From Planctomycetota bacterium (lineage in GTDB: Bacteria > Planctomycetota > UBA1135 > GCA-002686595): a DNA stretch of 64,000 nt. Made by a program: the position numbers and the translations under genes. Positions 25,330 through 33,216 of this stretch are shown here, piece after piece. Within the stretch, counting starts at the first letter, position 1. Each line of letters starts with the position of its first letter. Below the pieces are notes generated by a model. It was not told the origin of the DNA. It ran no database searches and was given only the letters and a program-made list of their open reading frames with translations. The stretch lies in the NCBI GenBank assembly GCA_016220085.1, contig JACRIN010000109.1, positions 1 through 64,000 of the forward strand, given 5' to 3'.

Positions 25330-26811
25330 TCAGCGCAGCTCACCTTCGCCGACCTCGACCGCGAGCTCGCTCCTCGCCGCCCATTCCTTGAACGACCCGT
25401 CGTACCAACGCACGTTCCGGTAGCCGAGCACGTAGCGCAGCGTGAACCACTCGAGGCTCGCTTGGTGGCCGGTGCGGCACGTCACGATGATCTCGTCGTC
25501 CTTCGCGAAGCCGAGCGACGTGTACGCGCGCTCGAGCTCGTCGAGCGGCTTCCACCAGGTCCCTGCGTCGGTGACGATGTCTTCGGTGTACGGCCGGTTG
25601 CACGAGCCCGGGATGTGACCTCCGCGTGCCTCGGTGACCTTGTCTCCGCGGAACGCATCCGCCGGACGGACGTCGAGGATCTTCGCCGAGCCGGAGCGAC
25701 TCGTTTCGGCGACGCGCGCGAGCTCGACGGCGAACGGAGCTCGCGCGAGGTTCGGCGTGTACGTCTTCGGCGCCGGCGCGCGCGGCGTGGTCGAGCGCGC
25801 ACGGCCCTCGGCCCTCCACGCGGAATGCCCGCCTTCGAGCACCGCGACGCGCTCGTGACCGAGCGCAACCAGCGCGAGCAGCACTTGCGTCGCGTCTTGG
25901 AGTTTTTCGTCCGCGTAGACGACGACCGGCGTCTCGCCGTCGATCCCGAGCTCGCCGAAGCGCTTCGCGAGGTCGGGCGCGAGCATCAGCTCGTCGGGTA
26001 CGTCGCCGCGCGTCGTGCGCAGCGACGTCACCGGGCAGTGCAGCGAGTTCGGCACGTGGCCTTCGGCGAAGCGCTCCGGCTTCTCGCGCGTGTCGAGCAG
26101 CACGACTTCGGCGCCGTGCGCCTCGAGCCAAGTCGTCGAGACGATCGTCGGGGCGCTGAGCACTTTGGGATCGCTCGCGAGCACCGCGTGCTCGGGCTTC
26201 GCGGTTTGCGCCGCTTGGGCCTTCGCGGGCGCCTCCTGGCCGAACACGAGTGCGCGCAATGCCGCACGCGATTCGGCGGAGCTCCCGGCCGGGTCCGCCG
26301 CGCCCGACGCGGGGTCCGCCGCGAGCCACGCGGGACCCGCCACGAGCGACGCGGGCATCAGCTCGCGCGCCAGGAAGCCGTCGAGGCCGTCCTCGAGCAT
26401 CCGCACGTTGGTGTAGCCCGCGCTCGCGAGCTCGACCCAGGCCTGGCCCGGATGCGTCATCCCGTTCGAGTAGAGCACGACGAGTCGATCGCGCGACCGG
26501 TCGAGCAGCGCGCGTCCGCTTTCGCCGAGCAACTCCGAGAGCGAGAGGTTGACCGCGCCGGGCAGGTGCAGCGCGGCGAATTCGTCGCGTGGACGAACGT
26601 CGATCAGGACAAGCGAGTCGGCCCGCGCGAGCAGACGTTCGGCGAGCTCCGCGGTGCCGAGGTGGTCGCCGCCGGCTTCGATTTCGCTCGCCCACGCCGC
26701 GGGCTCGACGCCGACCGCGCGCACCGGACTTCCGCGCTGGCCGACGATCGCGGCGGACACGGCGAAGGCCATCGTTGCGACGGCCGTGAGCTGTTGGATG
26801 GAGTTCGACAT
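25330..26811 (-). CDS. Exported three-domain rhodanese-like protein
   Basis: A 493-residue protein starting MSNSIQQLTAVATMAFAVSA, a probable signal peptide. Three rhodanese folds follow. Domain 1 (about 60-150; VLIDVRPRDEFAALHLPGAV) has LYSNGMTHPG where the catalytic Cys loop should be, so it lacks Cys. Domain 2 (about 225-340) has VVYADEKLQ, again no Cys. Domain 3 (about 365-490) has TCRTGHQAS with Cys445 and is the only one able to form a persulfide. The last two resemble a tandem thiosulfate:cyanide sulfurtransferase, whose active Cys is likewise in the C-terminal half. It lies 19 bp after the YeeE-like gene. A longer frame runs upstream into that gene; the ATG at 26811 gives the best signal peptide. 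Confidence 0.85.
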   Translation of the reverse strand: MSNSIQQLTAVATMAFAVSAAIVGQRGSPVRAVGVEPAAWASEIEAGGDHLGTAELAERLLARADSLVLIDVRPRDEFAALHLPGAVNLSLSELLGESGRALLDRSRDRLVVLYSNGMTHPGQAWVELASAGYTNVRMLEDGLDGFLARELMPASLVAGPAWLAADPASGAADPAGSSAESRAALRALVFGQEAPAKAQAAQTAKPEHAVLASDPKVLSAPTIVSTTWLEAHGAEVVLLDTREKPERFAEGHVPNSLHCPVTSLRTTRGDVPDELMLAPDLAKRFGELGIDGETPVVVYADEKLQDATQVLLALVALGHERVAVLEGGHSAWRAEGRARSTTPRAPAPKTYTPNLARAPFAVELARVAETSRSGSAKILDVRPADAFRGDKVTEARGGHIPGSCNRPYTEDIVTDAGTWWKPLDELERAYTSLGFAKDDEIIVTCRTGHQASLEWFTLRYVLGYRNVRWYDGSFKEWAARSELAVEVGEGELR

Positions 26812-26830
26812 AGGAATCGCTTCGCGGGCC

Positions 26831-27409
26831 TCAGGCGGCGCGCGCTCGTTGCCAGCGTTCGAGGAAGACAAAGACCGAGAACGCCATCGCGACGACCGCG
26901 ACCACGATCCAGGTGGGGGAGATGCCGAGTGCTTCGGGCAGCGTGCTGATGCCGCATGCGCCGAGCTCGGTGAATCCGGCGAGCGACGGCAGCGCGAACG
27001 CGTACGCCACGCTGCCGAGCATCGCGCCGCCGAGGAAGACCAGCGCGTCGAGTTTGCCCGACGCGAGGCCGACCAACGCGGTGCCCGGGCACCAGCCTCC
27101 GACGACGAAACCGACGCCGAAGACGAGGCCGCCGACGATCTGCGGCGCGAGCACGGTCTCGGTGCGATAGAGGTGCGTCACGTCGACCCAGCCGAACAGC
27201 CCGAGCACGTGCAGCACGACCAACGCCGTGACGATCGCCGTGAACATCACCTGCAACACAGCGAAGTCCCTCAAGAAGAACATCGCGGTGAGCTTGCGGC
27301 TCGAGCCGAAGCCCGCGCGCTCGAGCCAGAACCCGAACGCCGCGCCGATCACCAGAGCCCAAGCCCAAGCCTGCGGAGTGCCGAGCGAGTCTTGTTCGAA
27401 AAAGTTCAC
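26831..27409 (-). CDS. YeeE/YedE-type half transporter (second half)
   Basis: A 192-residue membrane protein with about five helices, starting GTG 27409 (VNFFEQDSLGTPQAWAWALV) in GTGA overlap with the preceding half. Motifs FGFWLERAGFGSSRKL and VGGWCPGTALVGLASGKLD are the C-terminal-half signatures of the YeeE/YedE (TsuA, DUF395) family, whose full-length members import thiosulfate through conserved cysteines. Here the family is split into two genes, as in many Gram-negative YeeE/YedE pairs. The GWCPGT cysteine likely sits in the pore. Together with its partner it probably moves a sulfur species such as thiosulfate or sulfide-sulfur across the inner membrane. Confidence 0.85.
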   Translation of the reverse strand: MNFFEQDSLGTPQAWAWALVIGAAFGFWLERAGFGSSRKLTAMFFLRDFAVLQVMFTAIVTALVVLHVLGLFGWVDVTHLYRTETVLAPQIVGGLVFGVGFVVGGWCPGTALVGLASGKLDALVFLGGAMLGSVAYAFALPSLAGFTELGACGISTLPEALGISPTWIVVAVVAMAFSVFVFLERWQRARAA

Positions 27410-27924
27410 GCTTGCCACTCCTTGCGCACGAACCACGCCGCGCCGAATGCGCCCGCGAAGACGGCGAACATGAACGCCCACGAGCCCGACAAGAGCAGCG
27501 CGCCGCCGGACAACGCCTGCCCGGAGGTGCAACCTTGCGCCATGCGGCTCGCGAAGCCCGCGAGCGCTCCGCCGCCGAGCGCGTAGCCGAGGCGCACGAA
27601 CGCGCTCGCACCCGCGCCGCGCTCGATGCCCGGAGCGACCCGACCGGCGTTGAGCGCCGAGCCGAAGCCTCCGAGCAGCACGCCGACCGCCATGAACACG
27701 AGGTAGTGGGCGAGCGGCGAGCCCTCGGCGAACCACGGCGAGAAGTACGCGTTGTGCCGGACCGCCGCGGGCGCGACGCGGTCGGCGAGCACCGCCGACG
27801 TGCGCGCGATCGCGCCGGACGCACCGAGGCCCGCGCCGAGCACGACGTACGAAAGCACCAGCACGAGTCCGAGCCCGATGCCGGAGAGGTAGGGATTCCA
27901 GAAGGGAGTCGCTTGGCGTTGCAC
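27406..27924 (-). CDS. YeeE/YedE-type half transporter (first half)
   Basis: A 172-residue membrane protein with about four to five helices. After an N-terminal helix (GIGLGLVLVLSYVVLGAGLG) it has NAYFSPWFAEGSPLAHYLVF and FASRMAQGCTSGQALSGGAL, the N-half DUF395 signature with the conserved Gly-Cys-Thr-Ser-Gly cysteine. It forms one transporter with the downstream half. The gene begins 9 bp after the persulfide-dioxygenase-like gene and ends in a 4-bp overlap with its partner. Confidence 0.86.
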   Translation of the reverse strand: MQRQATPFWNPYLSGIGLGLVLVLSYVVLGAGLGASGAIARTSAVLADRVAPAAVRHNAYFSPWFAEGSPLAHYLVFMAVGVLLGGFGSALNAGRVAPGIERGAGASAFVRLGYALGGGALAGFASRMAQGCTSGQALSGGALLLSGSWAFMFAVFAGAFGAAWFVRKEWQA

Positions 27925-27933
27925 GAAGACCTC

Positions 27934-29931
27934 CTAGCAGCCCGCGGGGCGCGGCTTGGCGACGGATTTCGGAGCGGGCGGTCGCGCCGCGGCCTCGGCC
28001 GCGGGCTTGGCCGTCTCGGCGGCGGCGCGCGGCGCGCCGGACTTCGCCTCGACCTCGAGCCAGAAGCGCGCGGTTCCGCCGGCGAGGACGCGCAGATCGC
28101 GCGAGCCGTCTTCGGCTAGCAACTTGCCCGCGAGCGCCCACGCGAGACTGCCGTCGCGATCGATCAGGACGACGCGTCGGCCGCCAGCGAGCTCGGCGAC
28201 GCGCGCCGCGAGCTCCTCCGGAGCGACGTTCGTCGCGCCGGGCACGTGGTACTCGTCGAACGCGGCGCGCGGGCGCACGTCGAAGAGCGCGTACGACTGC
28301 GGTTGGTCGGCGAGCGCCGCGGCGAGCGAGCGCGGCTCGTGCGGCTCGGGCAGCAAGAACGCTCCGCCGCTGCTCCCGACCGGCGCTTGCGCGGGCTTGG
28401 CGCACACCGGCGCATTGCCGAGGGTCGGCAGCCCCAGGGCGAGCCACGCATCGAGGCCGCCGTCGAGGCTCGCGACGTGCTCGAAGCCCTGACGTTCGGC
28501 GAGACCGACCGCCATCGAGCTCCGGTACGCGGAGTTGCAGACGAAGAGCACCGGTTGCGCGGGATCGAGCAGCGTCTTGAAGCGCTCGTACTCGTGCAGC
28601 GGCACGTTGGCCCAGTCACCGAGGCGCAGCTCGGCGTACTCGCTCTCGCTGCGCACGTCGACGACGATGGGCTCGCGTCGCGCGGCGATCGCCTGGCTGA
28701 GCGCGAGCGGATGGATCCGTTCCGAGGTCCGCGTCGGCAGTCCCGCCGCTCGCCACGCCTCGACCCCGCCCGCCAACCGACCGCGGACGACGTCGAGCCC
28801 GATGCGACGGAAGCGGAACGCGGCCTCGCGCACCTCGTCGTCGGAGCCGACGAGCACGATCGGCGCTTCGAACGGGACGATGCTGCCGGTCCACGTGTCG
28901 AGCCTGCCGCGCACGGACACGTTGACCGCTCCGCGCACGTGCAGCGTCGCGTACGGCTCGGCGTCGCGCACGTCGACGAGCCAAGCGCCGGCGGCGAACT
29001 CGCGGTCGACCTCCGCGGGCGCGAGCGCGGGCGGCAACTCGACCGTCCAATCGACGACCGGAGGTCCGCGGCGGTTCAGCGCGACGTTGTAGGCGAAGTA
29101 GCGCGGAGCGAGCGGCAGACCGGAGACGACGCGCGACACGAACTGCGCGCGACTCAGCGGTGCGAGGTAGGGATTGCTCGCGAGCTCGGCGCCGATCGTC
29201 GACGTGGTCTCCGGCGACAGATGCGCGCCGCACAACGAGCCCGCGCCGTGCGCCGGCAGCACCACGACGTCGCCGGGGAGCGCGGCGAGCCGCGCGATCG
29301 AATCGAACGCATGTCCGGCGAGCACCATCGGCGTGATGTCGCCGCCGACGAGGTCCGGCCGACCGATCCCGCCGACGAAGAGCGTGTCGCCGGTGAGCAC
29401 GAAGCGTGCGTCGACGGCGCGCGCGTCGGGCCGCACCAGGACGCACATCGAATCGAGCGTGTGCCCGGGCGTCGCCCAGAACTCGAGCGACGCGGCTCCG
29501 AGCGCCGTGCGCTCACCGTCGGCGAGCCCGTGGTGGGGGAACCGCGAGCCCGAGCGGTCGCTGATCAGGATCTCGGCGCCCGTGCGCGCGGCGAGCTCGG
29601 TGTGGCCCGCCACGAAGTCGGCGTTGGTATGCGTCAGGACGACCTGCTCGATCACGAGGCCGAGCTCCCGCGCGTCGCGCAGGTAGTGCTCGACGTCGCG
29701 TTGCGGATCGACGACCACGGCCTTGCCGCCAGAGCCGATCAAGTACGTGAGCTGCGAGAGGCAGCCCAACTGGTACTGGCGGAGGACGAAGTCGCCCTCG
29801 CGGACTTCGTGGGAGAGCTTCGGCGCGGCGGCCTCGCTCCCGTGGGTCAATCGCTCGGCATCCTGGGCGAGCGCCGGGGTGGTGGTCAGGAGCGCGAGGA
29901 GCCAAGCCGTGCGGAGGAGGTTGTGTCTCAT
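27934..29931 (-). CDS. Exported persulfide dioxygenase-like MBL protein fused to three rhodanese domains
   Basis: A 665-residue protein with a signal peptide (LLRTAWLLALLTTTPALAQ). Residues about 40-265 are a metallo-beta-lactamase fold of the ETHE1 type. The three mono-iron ligands are present: His of LTHTNADF, His of TPGHTLDS, Asp of LTGDTLFVGG. The second-metal residues of the HxHxDH motif are replaced by Asn and Phe, consistent with a single-iron persulfide dioxygenase. Three rhodanese domains follow; only the middle one has a catalytic cysteine (FVCNSAYRSS), while the first (LVGSDDEV) and third (LIDRDGSLA) lack it. It would oxidise protein or small-molecule persulfides outside the cytoplasm. 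First gene of the operon; promoter and operator-like dyad lie 13-40 bp upstream. Confidence 0.87.
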   Translation of the reverse strand: MRHNLLRTAWLLALLTTTPALAQDAERLTHGSEAAAPKLSHEVREGDFVLRQYQLGCLSQLTYLIGSGGKAVVVDPQRDVEHYLRDARELGLVIEQVVLTHTNADFVAGHTELAARTGAEILISDRSGSRFPHHGLADGERTALGAASLEFWATPGHTLDSMCVLVRPDARAVDARFVLTGDTLFVGGIGRPDLVGGDITPMVLAGHAFDSIARLAALPGDVVVLPAHGAGSLCGAHLSPETTSTIGAELASNPYLAPLSRAQFVSRVVSGLPLAPRYFAYNVALNRRGPPVVDWTVELPPALAPAEVDREFAAGAWLVDVRDAEPYATLHVRGAVNVSVRGRLDTWTGSIVPFEAPIVLVGSDDEVREAAFRFRRIGLDVVRGRLAGGVEAWRAAGLPTRTSERIHPLALSQAIAARREPIVVDVRSESEYAELRLGDWANVPLHEYERFKTLLDPAQPVLFVCNSAYRSSMAVGLAERQGFEHVASLDGGLDAWLALGLPTLGNAPVCAKPAQAPVGSSGGAFLLPEPHEPRSLAAALADQPQSYALFDVRPRAAFDEYHVPGATNVAPEELAARVAELAGGRRVVLIDRDGSLAWALAGKLLAEDGSRDLRVLAGGTARFWLEVEAKSGAPRAAAETAKPAAEAAARPPAPKSVAKPRPAGC

Positions 29932-29943
29932 GGTGAGAATACA

Positions 29944-29971
29944 ACTATATCGGCATATACGGCGACTTCAA
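29944..29971 (-). promoter_or_regulatory. Promoter with overlapping operator-like dyad for the sulfur operon
   Basis: On the minus strand, TTGAAG (29966-29971) and TATAGT (29944-29949) are 16 bp apart, a good sigma-70 promoter 13 bp before the ATG. The perfect 14-bp dyad TATATCGGCATATA (29946-29959) overlaps the -10 and spacer. It is one of the few AT-rich spots nearby and is the natural site for the ArsR-type repressor encoded at the end of the operon. Confidence 0.6.
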
Positions 29972-30022
29972 GCGACCCGATCGGGAATTCCGCGACCGGC
30001 GCCCGGGCGCTAGCGTGGGGCG

Positions 30023-30240
30023 ATGCGCACCCTGCTACCGCGCGTGTCGCTCGCCCTCGCCGTCAGCCGGCGTGGGACGACGCGCACCGTGCGTACGCGA
30101 AGTCGCTCGCACCGAGCCTGGATTGGCGCAACTTCGGCGGCGTGTCGCGCTTCCTGATGCTCGACGATCCCGCGGGCTTCGAGCGCGAGCTCGCGGCGTT
30201 CCTCGCGACGTTGCCCGACTCGCGCAGCTCGACCTCGGCG
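30023..30240 (+). pseudogene. Remnant of a secreted alpha/beta hydrolase
   Basis: ATG 30023 opens MRTLLPRVSLALAV, a signal-peptide-like start in one frame. About 40 bp later a different frame reads the sequence APSLDWRNFGGVSRFLMLDD followed by PAGFERELAAFLATLP. That is the last part of an alpha/beta hydrolase: the catalytic-His-region loop 'GV-S/H-F-L-M-L-D-D-P-x-x-F' and the final helix. The His itself is replaced by Arg (VSRF). The whole middle of the gene, including any nucleophile motif, is missing, and the two pieces are out of frame. The best reading is a large internal deletion. No signs of current expression are visible. Confidence 0.55.
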
Positions 30241-30299
30241 ACGCCGCCTCGGTCGGCGGTCCGTCCGGCGCGCGCGCAGCAAGTCGGTGGCTGCAGTGA

Positions 30300-30426
30300 G
30301 AACTGGGAGCGGCCGAGATCCTCCCGATGAGAGCGGGGCGCGGCCGAGCCTCTCTCCGACGAAACGGGGAGGAGCCAAGCTCCTCGCCGAACGAAACCGG
30401 GGAGGAGCCAAGCTCCTCCCCGTGCA
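30300..30426. repeat. Four tandem copies of a ~32-bp hairpin unit
   Basis: Units at 30300-30330, 30331-30362, 30363-30394 and 30395-30426 share the plan G-rich arm, (G)AGCCAAG or GGCCGAG centre, C-rich arm, then GA(A)CGA. The last reads GGGGAGGAG-CCAAG-CTCCTCCCC, a perfect 9-bp stem; the third differs by one base; the first two are more diverged. The array lies at the 3' end of the DUF1579 gene at 30446 and after the hydrolase remnant, where a terminator would be expected. Confidence 0.75.
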
Positions 30427-30445
30427 GCGTGCGGACGCTATTCCG

Positions 30446-31009
30446 TCACTTGCGACGCGTGTAGTCGATCTGCATCGACTTCGATTCCTTGCCATCGGCG
30501 CCGGTGACGTACATGTCGAACGTCGCGTGGTCGGCGTCCTTGATGGCGAGGACATGGCGCATCTTGAGGCGCTGGCCCATCGTCATGTTCTCGCCGGTGA
30601 AGTGGAACGCGCGCGTCTTGGCGTCGTACGTGCCTTCCATCCAAGTGGGCGAGGCCTCGGTCACGTCGACCCAGAGGCTGACGAACTTCTTCTTCTCGGG
30701 GTCCCAGCTCATGACGCCGTGGCCTTCGAACTGCATGCTCGGCATGTCCGCAGTGAATTCGGACACGAGGTGGAAGGGCGCGAGCGCGCGGTTCTTCTCG
30801 ACGCCCTTCATTCGCTCCGGCTCGCCGGGACCCATCCACATCTGCATCTCGCAATCCCACGTGCCGAGGCGTTCCATCAGGAGCTTGTGCTCCGGCGCGG
30901 GTTCGGGCCTCGGCGGTGCGCCGTCCTGGTTGACGGTCATGGCGACGGCGCCGACGGAGAGCAACGCCGCACACGCGGCGACGACGAGACTCGAGCGTTT
31001 CAAATTCAT
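30446..31009 (-). CDS. Secreted DUF1579 family protein
   Basis: A 187-residue protein. MNLKRSSLVVAACAALLSVG plus AVAM is a signal peptide. The mature part has the DUF1579 pattern: LMERLGTWDCEMQMWM near the start, a central HLVSEFTADM and FEGHGVMSWDPEKKKFVSLW, GTYDAKTRAFHFTGE, and a C-terminal DYTRRK. DUF1579 folds as a lipocalin-like barrel and is common in planctomycetes; its biochemical role is unknown. A paralogue lies next upstream on the same strand (31488-32075), so they arose by tandem duplication. It may bind a small hydrophobic ligand in the cell envelope, but that is speculation. Confidence 0.85.
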   Translation of the reverse strand: MNLKRSSLVVAACAALLSVGAVAMTVNQDGAPPRPEPAPEHKLLMERLGTWDCEMQMWMGPGEPERMKGVEKNRALAPFHLVSEFTADMPSMQFEGHGVMSWDPEKKKFVSLWVDVTEASPTWMEGTYDAKTRAFHFTGENMTMGQRLKMRHVLAIKDADHATFDMYVTGADGKESKSMQIDYTRRK

Positions 31010-31487
31010 GTGTCGGATCCTGTAGAGAAGGTCAGGGGGACCACCCGAAAGCGCGCGGAGTCTAGCGCGCGTGCGCGGAACGTGCTCGTCGGTGCCCGAA
31101 GGCAGCCGCGGCGTCCCGACTCCGGTCCGTCCCCGCGCACGAGGACCGCCTTCGAGCGGGCTCTGGGTCCCAAGTCCCGGCGCACTGGAATGGCGGGCGC
31201 TCGGCCGAACTCGCCCCGTTCACCGCTTGCCGTGCTCAGCTCCGTGGCGCTGCCGGAGGCGGGAACTTCACGTGGATTCGGTGACGAGCAACGCGAGCCT
31301 GCCGGGAGGACGACGTCCATCCGCGACGACCGGACGGTCGGATTGAAGCTCCTTTGAAGAATTCGGCGTCTTCGACCCGGCACGCCGACCTCCCACGGCC
31401 CGCCGTGGACCAGGGAGCGAACGAGGAGAGCTCCATCGGAGCTCTCCTCGCCGAACGATCTCGGGTGGACGCGCGACGGCGCGTCGG
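31010..31487. other. 478-bp gap between the two DUF1579 genes
   Basis: No convincing gene on either strand; the open frames have arginine/proline-rich, family-less translations. The right end holds a 13-bp hairpin (31422-31450). The left end must carry the promoter of the 30446-31009 gene, but no clear -35/-10 pair stands out. Confidence 0.5.
31422..31450. terminator. Perfect 13-bp hairpin downstream of the second DUF1579 gene
   Basis: CGAGGAGAGCTCC (31422-31434), loop ATC, then CGAGGAGAGCTCC inverted (31438-31450). It starts 37 bp after the stop of the minus-strand DUF1579 gene at 31488 and has no T-run. It resembles the other AGCTCCTC/GAGGAGCT hairpins at 24836 and 30363. Confidence 0.65.
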
Positions 31488-32075
31488 TCAGTTGCGACGC
31501 TTGTACTCGATCGTCATCCCGGTCATCGGCTTGCCGTCGGGTCCCGGCGCCTTCATCGTCATGGTGATGTGGTTGTCGTCCTTCCACTGGATCGTGTGGG
31601 TCATCGGCTGCTTCTTACCGTTCATGACGCACTCCGCGTTCGTGGTCAGCGTGCGCGTGCTCGCGTCGTAGGTCCCTTCTCCGATCGTGGCGGTCGCCTT
31701 CATCGTGTCGACCCAGACCGAGGAGTACTTCCGCTTGGTCGAGTCCCACCCGCACACCTCGTGACCTTCGAAGGGCTGGCCCATGTGCTCGCCCTTGAAG
31801 TCGCTGACGAGCCAGAGCTCGCCGACCGCGCGGCACGTCATCGTGCCCTTGCTCTTCTCCGGCGAGGCCGTCATGTGGTTGGTGACTTCCGCATCCCACG
31901 CGCCGACCCACTTCTTCAGCAGCGCGTGTTCGGTCGATGCGCGCTCGGGGGTCATCTCCGCGGACGTCTTCTCCTTGGATTGGGGCGCCTTGTCTTGGGC
32001 GATCACCGCGAAGGCGCTCGCAGAGAGGACGACGAGGAACGCGGCACCGATGATGGAACGACTCGAGAACTTCAT
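31488..32075 (-). CDS. Secreted DUF1579 family protein
   Basis: A 195-residue paralogue of the product of 30446-31009. IIGAAFLVVLSASAFAVIAQ is the signal-peptide core. LLKKWVGAWDAEVTNHM, ELWLVSDFKGEHMGQPFEGH, WDSTKRKYSSVWVDTM, GTYDASTRTLTTNAECVM and a C-terminal EYKRRN reproduce the DUF1579 pattern. Function unknown; lipocalin-like fold expected from the family. The gene is separated from its paralogue by 478 bp containing a hairpin, so they are probably transcribed separately. Confidence 0.87.
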   Translation of the reverse strand: MKFSSRSIIGAAFLVVLSASAFAVIAQDKAPQSKEKTSAEMTPERASTEHALLKKWVGAWDAEVTNHMTASPEKSKGTMTCRAVGELWLVSDFKGEHMGQPFEGHEVCGWDSTKRKYSSVWVDTMKATATIGEGTYDASTRTLTTNAECVMNGKKQPMTHTIQWKDDNHITMTMKAPGPDGKPMTGMTIEYKRRN

Positions 32076-32214
32076 GGAAGGCTCCTGCTGTTGAACGGAC
32101 TCGGAAGTGACGATCCGACCGCCGTTTCAACTGTCGGTCCGCGGCCGATGACACTTGGCACTCGTCGACACACCGACCGCGATTCCGCATCCGACGCGCC
32201 GCGAGCGCGCCGGC

Positions 32215-33216
32215 TCAAACGCGGTGCGTCGGCGCGAGCCAAGCGATCGTGCGCGCCCAAGCGTCCGCCGGACCGACTCGCGCGCGATACCCGAAATCCC
32301 TGAGTGCCGGCGCCATGTCGTACGAGTGCGACCGGCCGAGTTGCAACGCGAGGAAACGCGTCAACGGCGGTTCGTCCACGCGGCGTAACGCGGTCCAGAG
32401 TGCTTCCGCGCCAAGTCCGAGTGCGCGGGCGAGACCGAGGGGAAGTCGGCGCTCGACGGGCGGAAGCTCCAACTCGGCGAGCAGCGCGCCGATCCACGGC
32501 CAGAGCTTCACCGGCTCCTCGTCGCCGACGAAGTACGCGCGCCCGGCGTGCGGCGCTCCGGGTTCGAGCGTCTCCGCCGCGAGCACGTGCGCGAGCGCCG
32601 CGTTCTCGATGAAGCTCAACGTCACTTCGTTGGTCCCGTCGCCGACGCGCACGAGCTTGCCCGCGCGCGCGCGTGCGACCAAGCGCGGCAAGAGATGCGG
32701 ATCGCCCGGCCCGTAGATCAGGTGCGGCCTAAGCGCGACCGTCGTCAAGCCGTAGCGCGCGTTCGCGTAGAGCACGTCGCGCTCCGCGATCGACTTGGTG
32801 CGCGGGTATTCGGCGAGGTAGCGCTTCGGATAGGGCAGGTCGTTCCGCGCGCGCACGTGGCCCGAGCCGTCGAAGCAGACGCTCGGCGAGCTCGTGTGGA
32901 CGAAGCGTCGCACGCGCTCGGCTTGCGCCGCCGCGACGACGACGCGCGTGCCGTCGACGTTGACGCGTTCGTATTCGCGCCGCGGGCCCCACACGCCGGC
33001 GAGCGCCGCGCAGTGGAAGACGACGTCGACGCCCTTTGCACCGGCGCGCACGGCGTCTTTCTGCGTCAGGTCGGCCTGGATCACGCGTACGCCGCGAGCC
33101 TCGAGGTCGGGCTGCGGCTTGCGACCGAGCACGCGCACCTCCGCGCCGCGCGCGAGCAGCTCCGCGACGATCGCGCGACCGAGGAAGCCGCCGCCTCCGG
33201 TCACGAGCGCCTTCAC
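32215..33216 (-). CDS. oleD: OleD, 2-alkyl-3-oxoalkanoate reductase
   Basis: A 333-residue NAD(P)-dependent short-chain (extended) dehydrogenase of the 3-beta-HSD/epimerase type. KALVTGGGGFLGRAIVAELL is the cofactor loop, FHCAALAGVWGPRREYERVN lies in the substrate side, and SSPSVCFDG with YPRTKSIAERDVL provide the catalytic Ser, Tyr and Lys (Y-x3-K). In olefin biosynthesis OleD reduces the beta-keto acid made by OleA to a beta-hydroxy acid. The call rests on the enzyme family plus the adjacent oleC and oleB; alone it would be 'NAD-dependent epimerase'. GTG start overlaps the oleC stop. Last gene of the long operon. Confidence 0.88.
   Translation of the reverse strand: MKALVTGGGGFLGRAIVAELLARGAEVRVLGRKPQPDLEARGVRVIQADLTQKDAVRAGAKGVDVVFHCAALAGVWGPRREYERVNVDGTRVVVAAAQAERVRRFVHTSSPSVCFDGSGHVRARNDLPYPKRYLAEYPRTKSIAERDVLYANARYGLTTVALRPHLIYGPGDPHLLPRLVARARAGKLVRVGDGTNEVTLSFIENAALAHVLAAETLEPGAPHAGRAYFVGDEEPVKLWPWIGALLAELELPPVERRLPLGLARALGLGAEALWTALRRVDEPPLTRFLALQLGRSHSYDMAPALRDFGYRARVGPADAWARTIAWLAPTHRV

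Noticed and set aside
24863-25423. Plus-strand frame covering arsR
   Set aside because: Antisense to a clear ArsR protein; no motifs.
30010-30555. 181-codon minus-strand frame over the hydrolase remnant and repeat array
   Set aside because: It would run through the hairpin array and into the DUF1579 gene in another frame; the composition looks non-coding.
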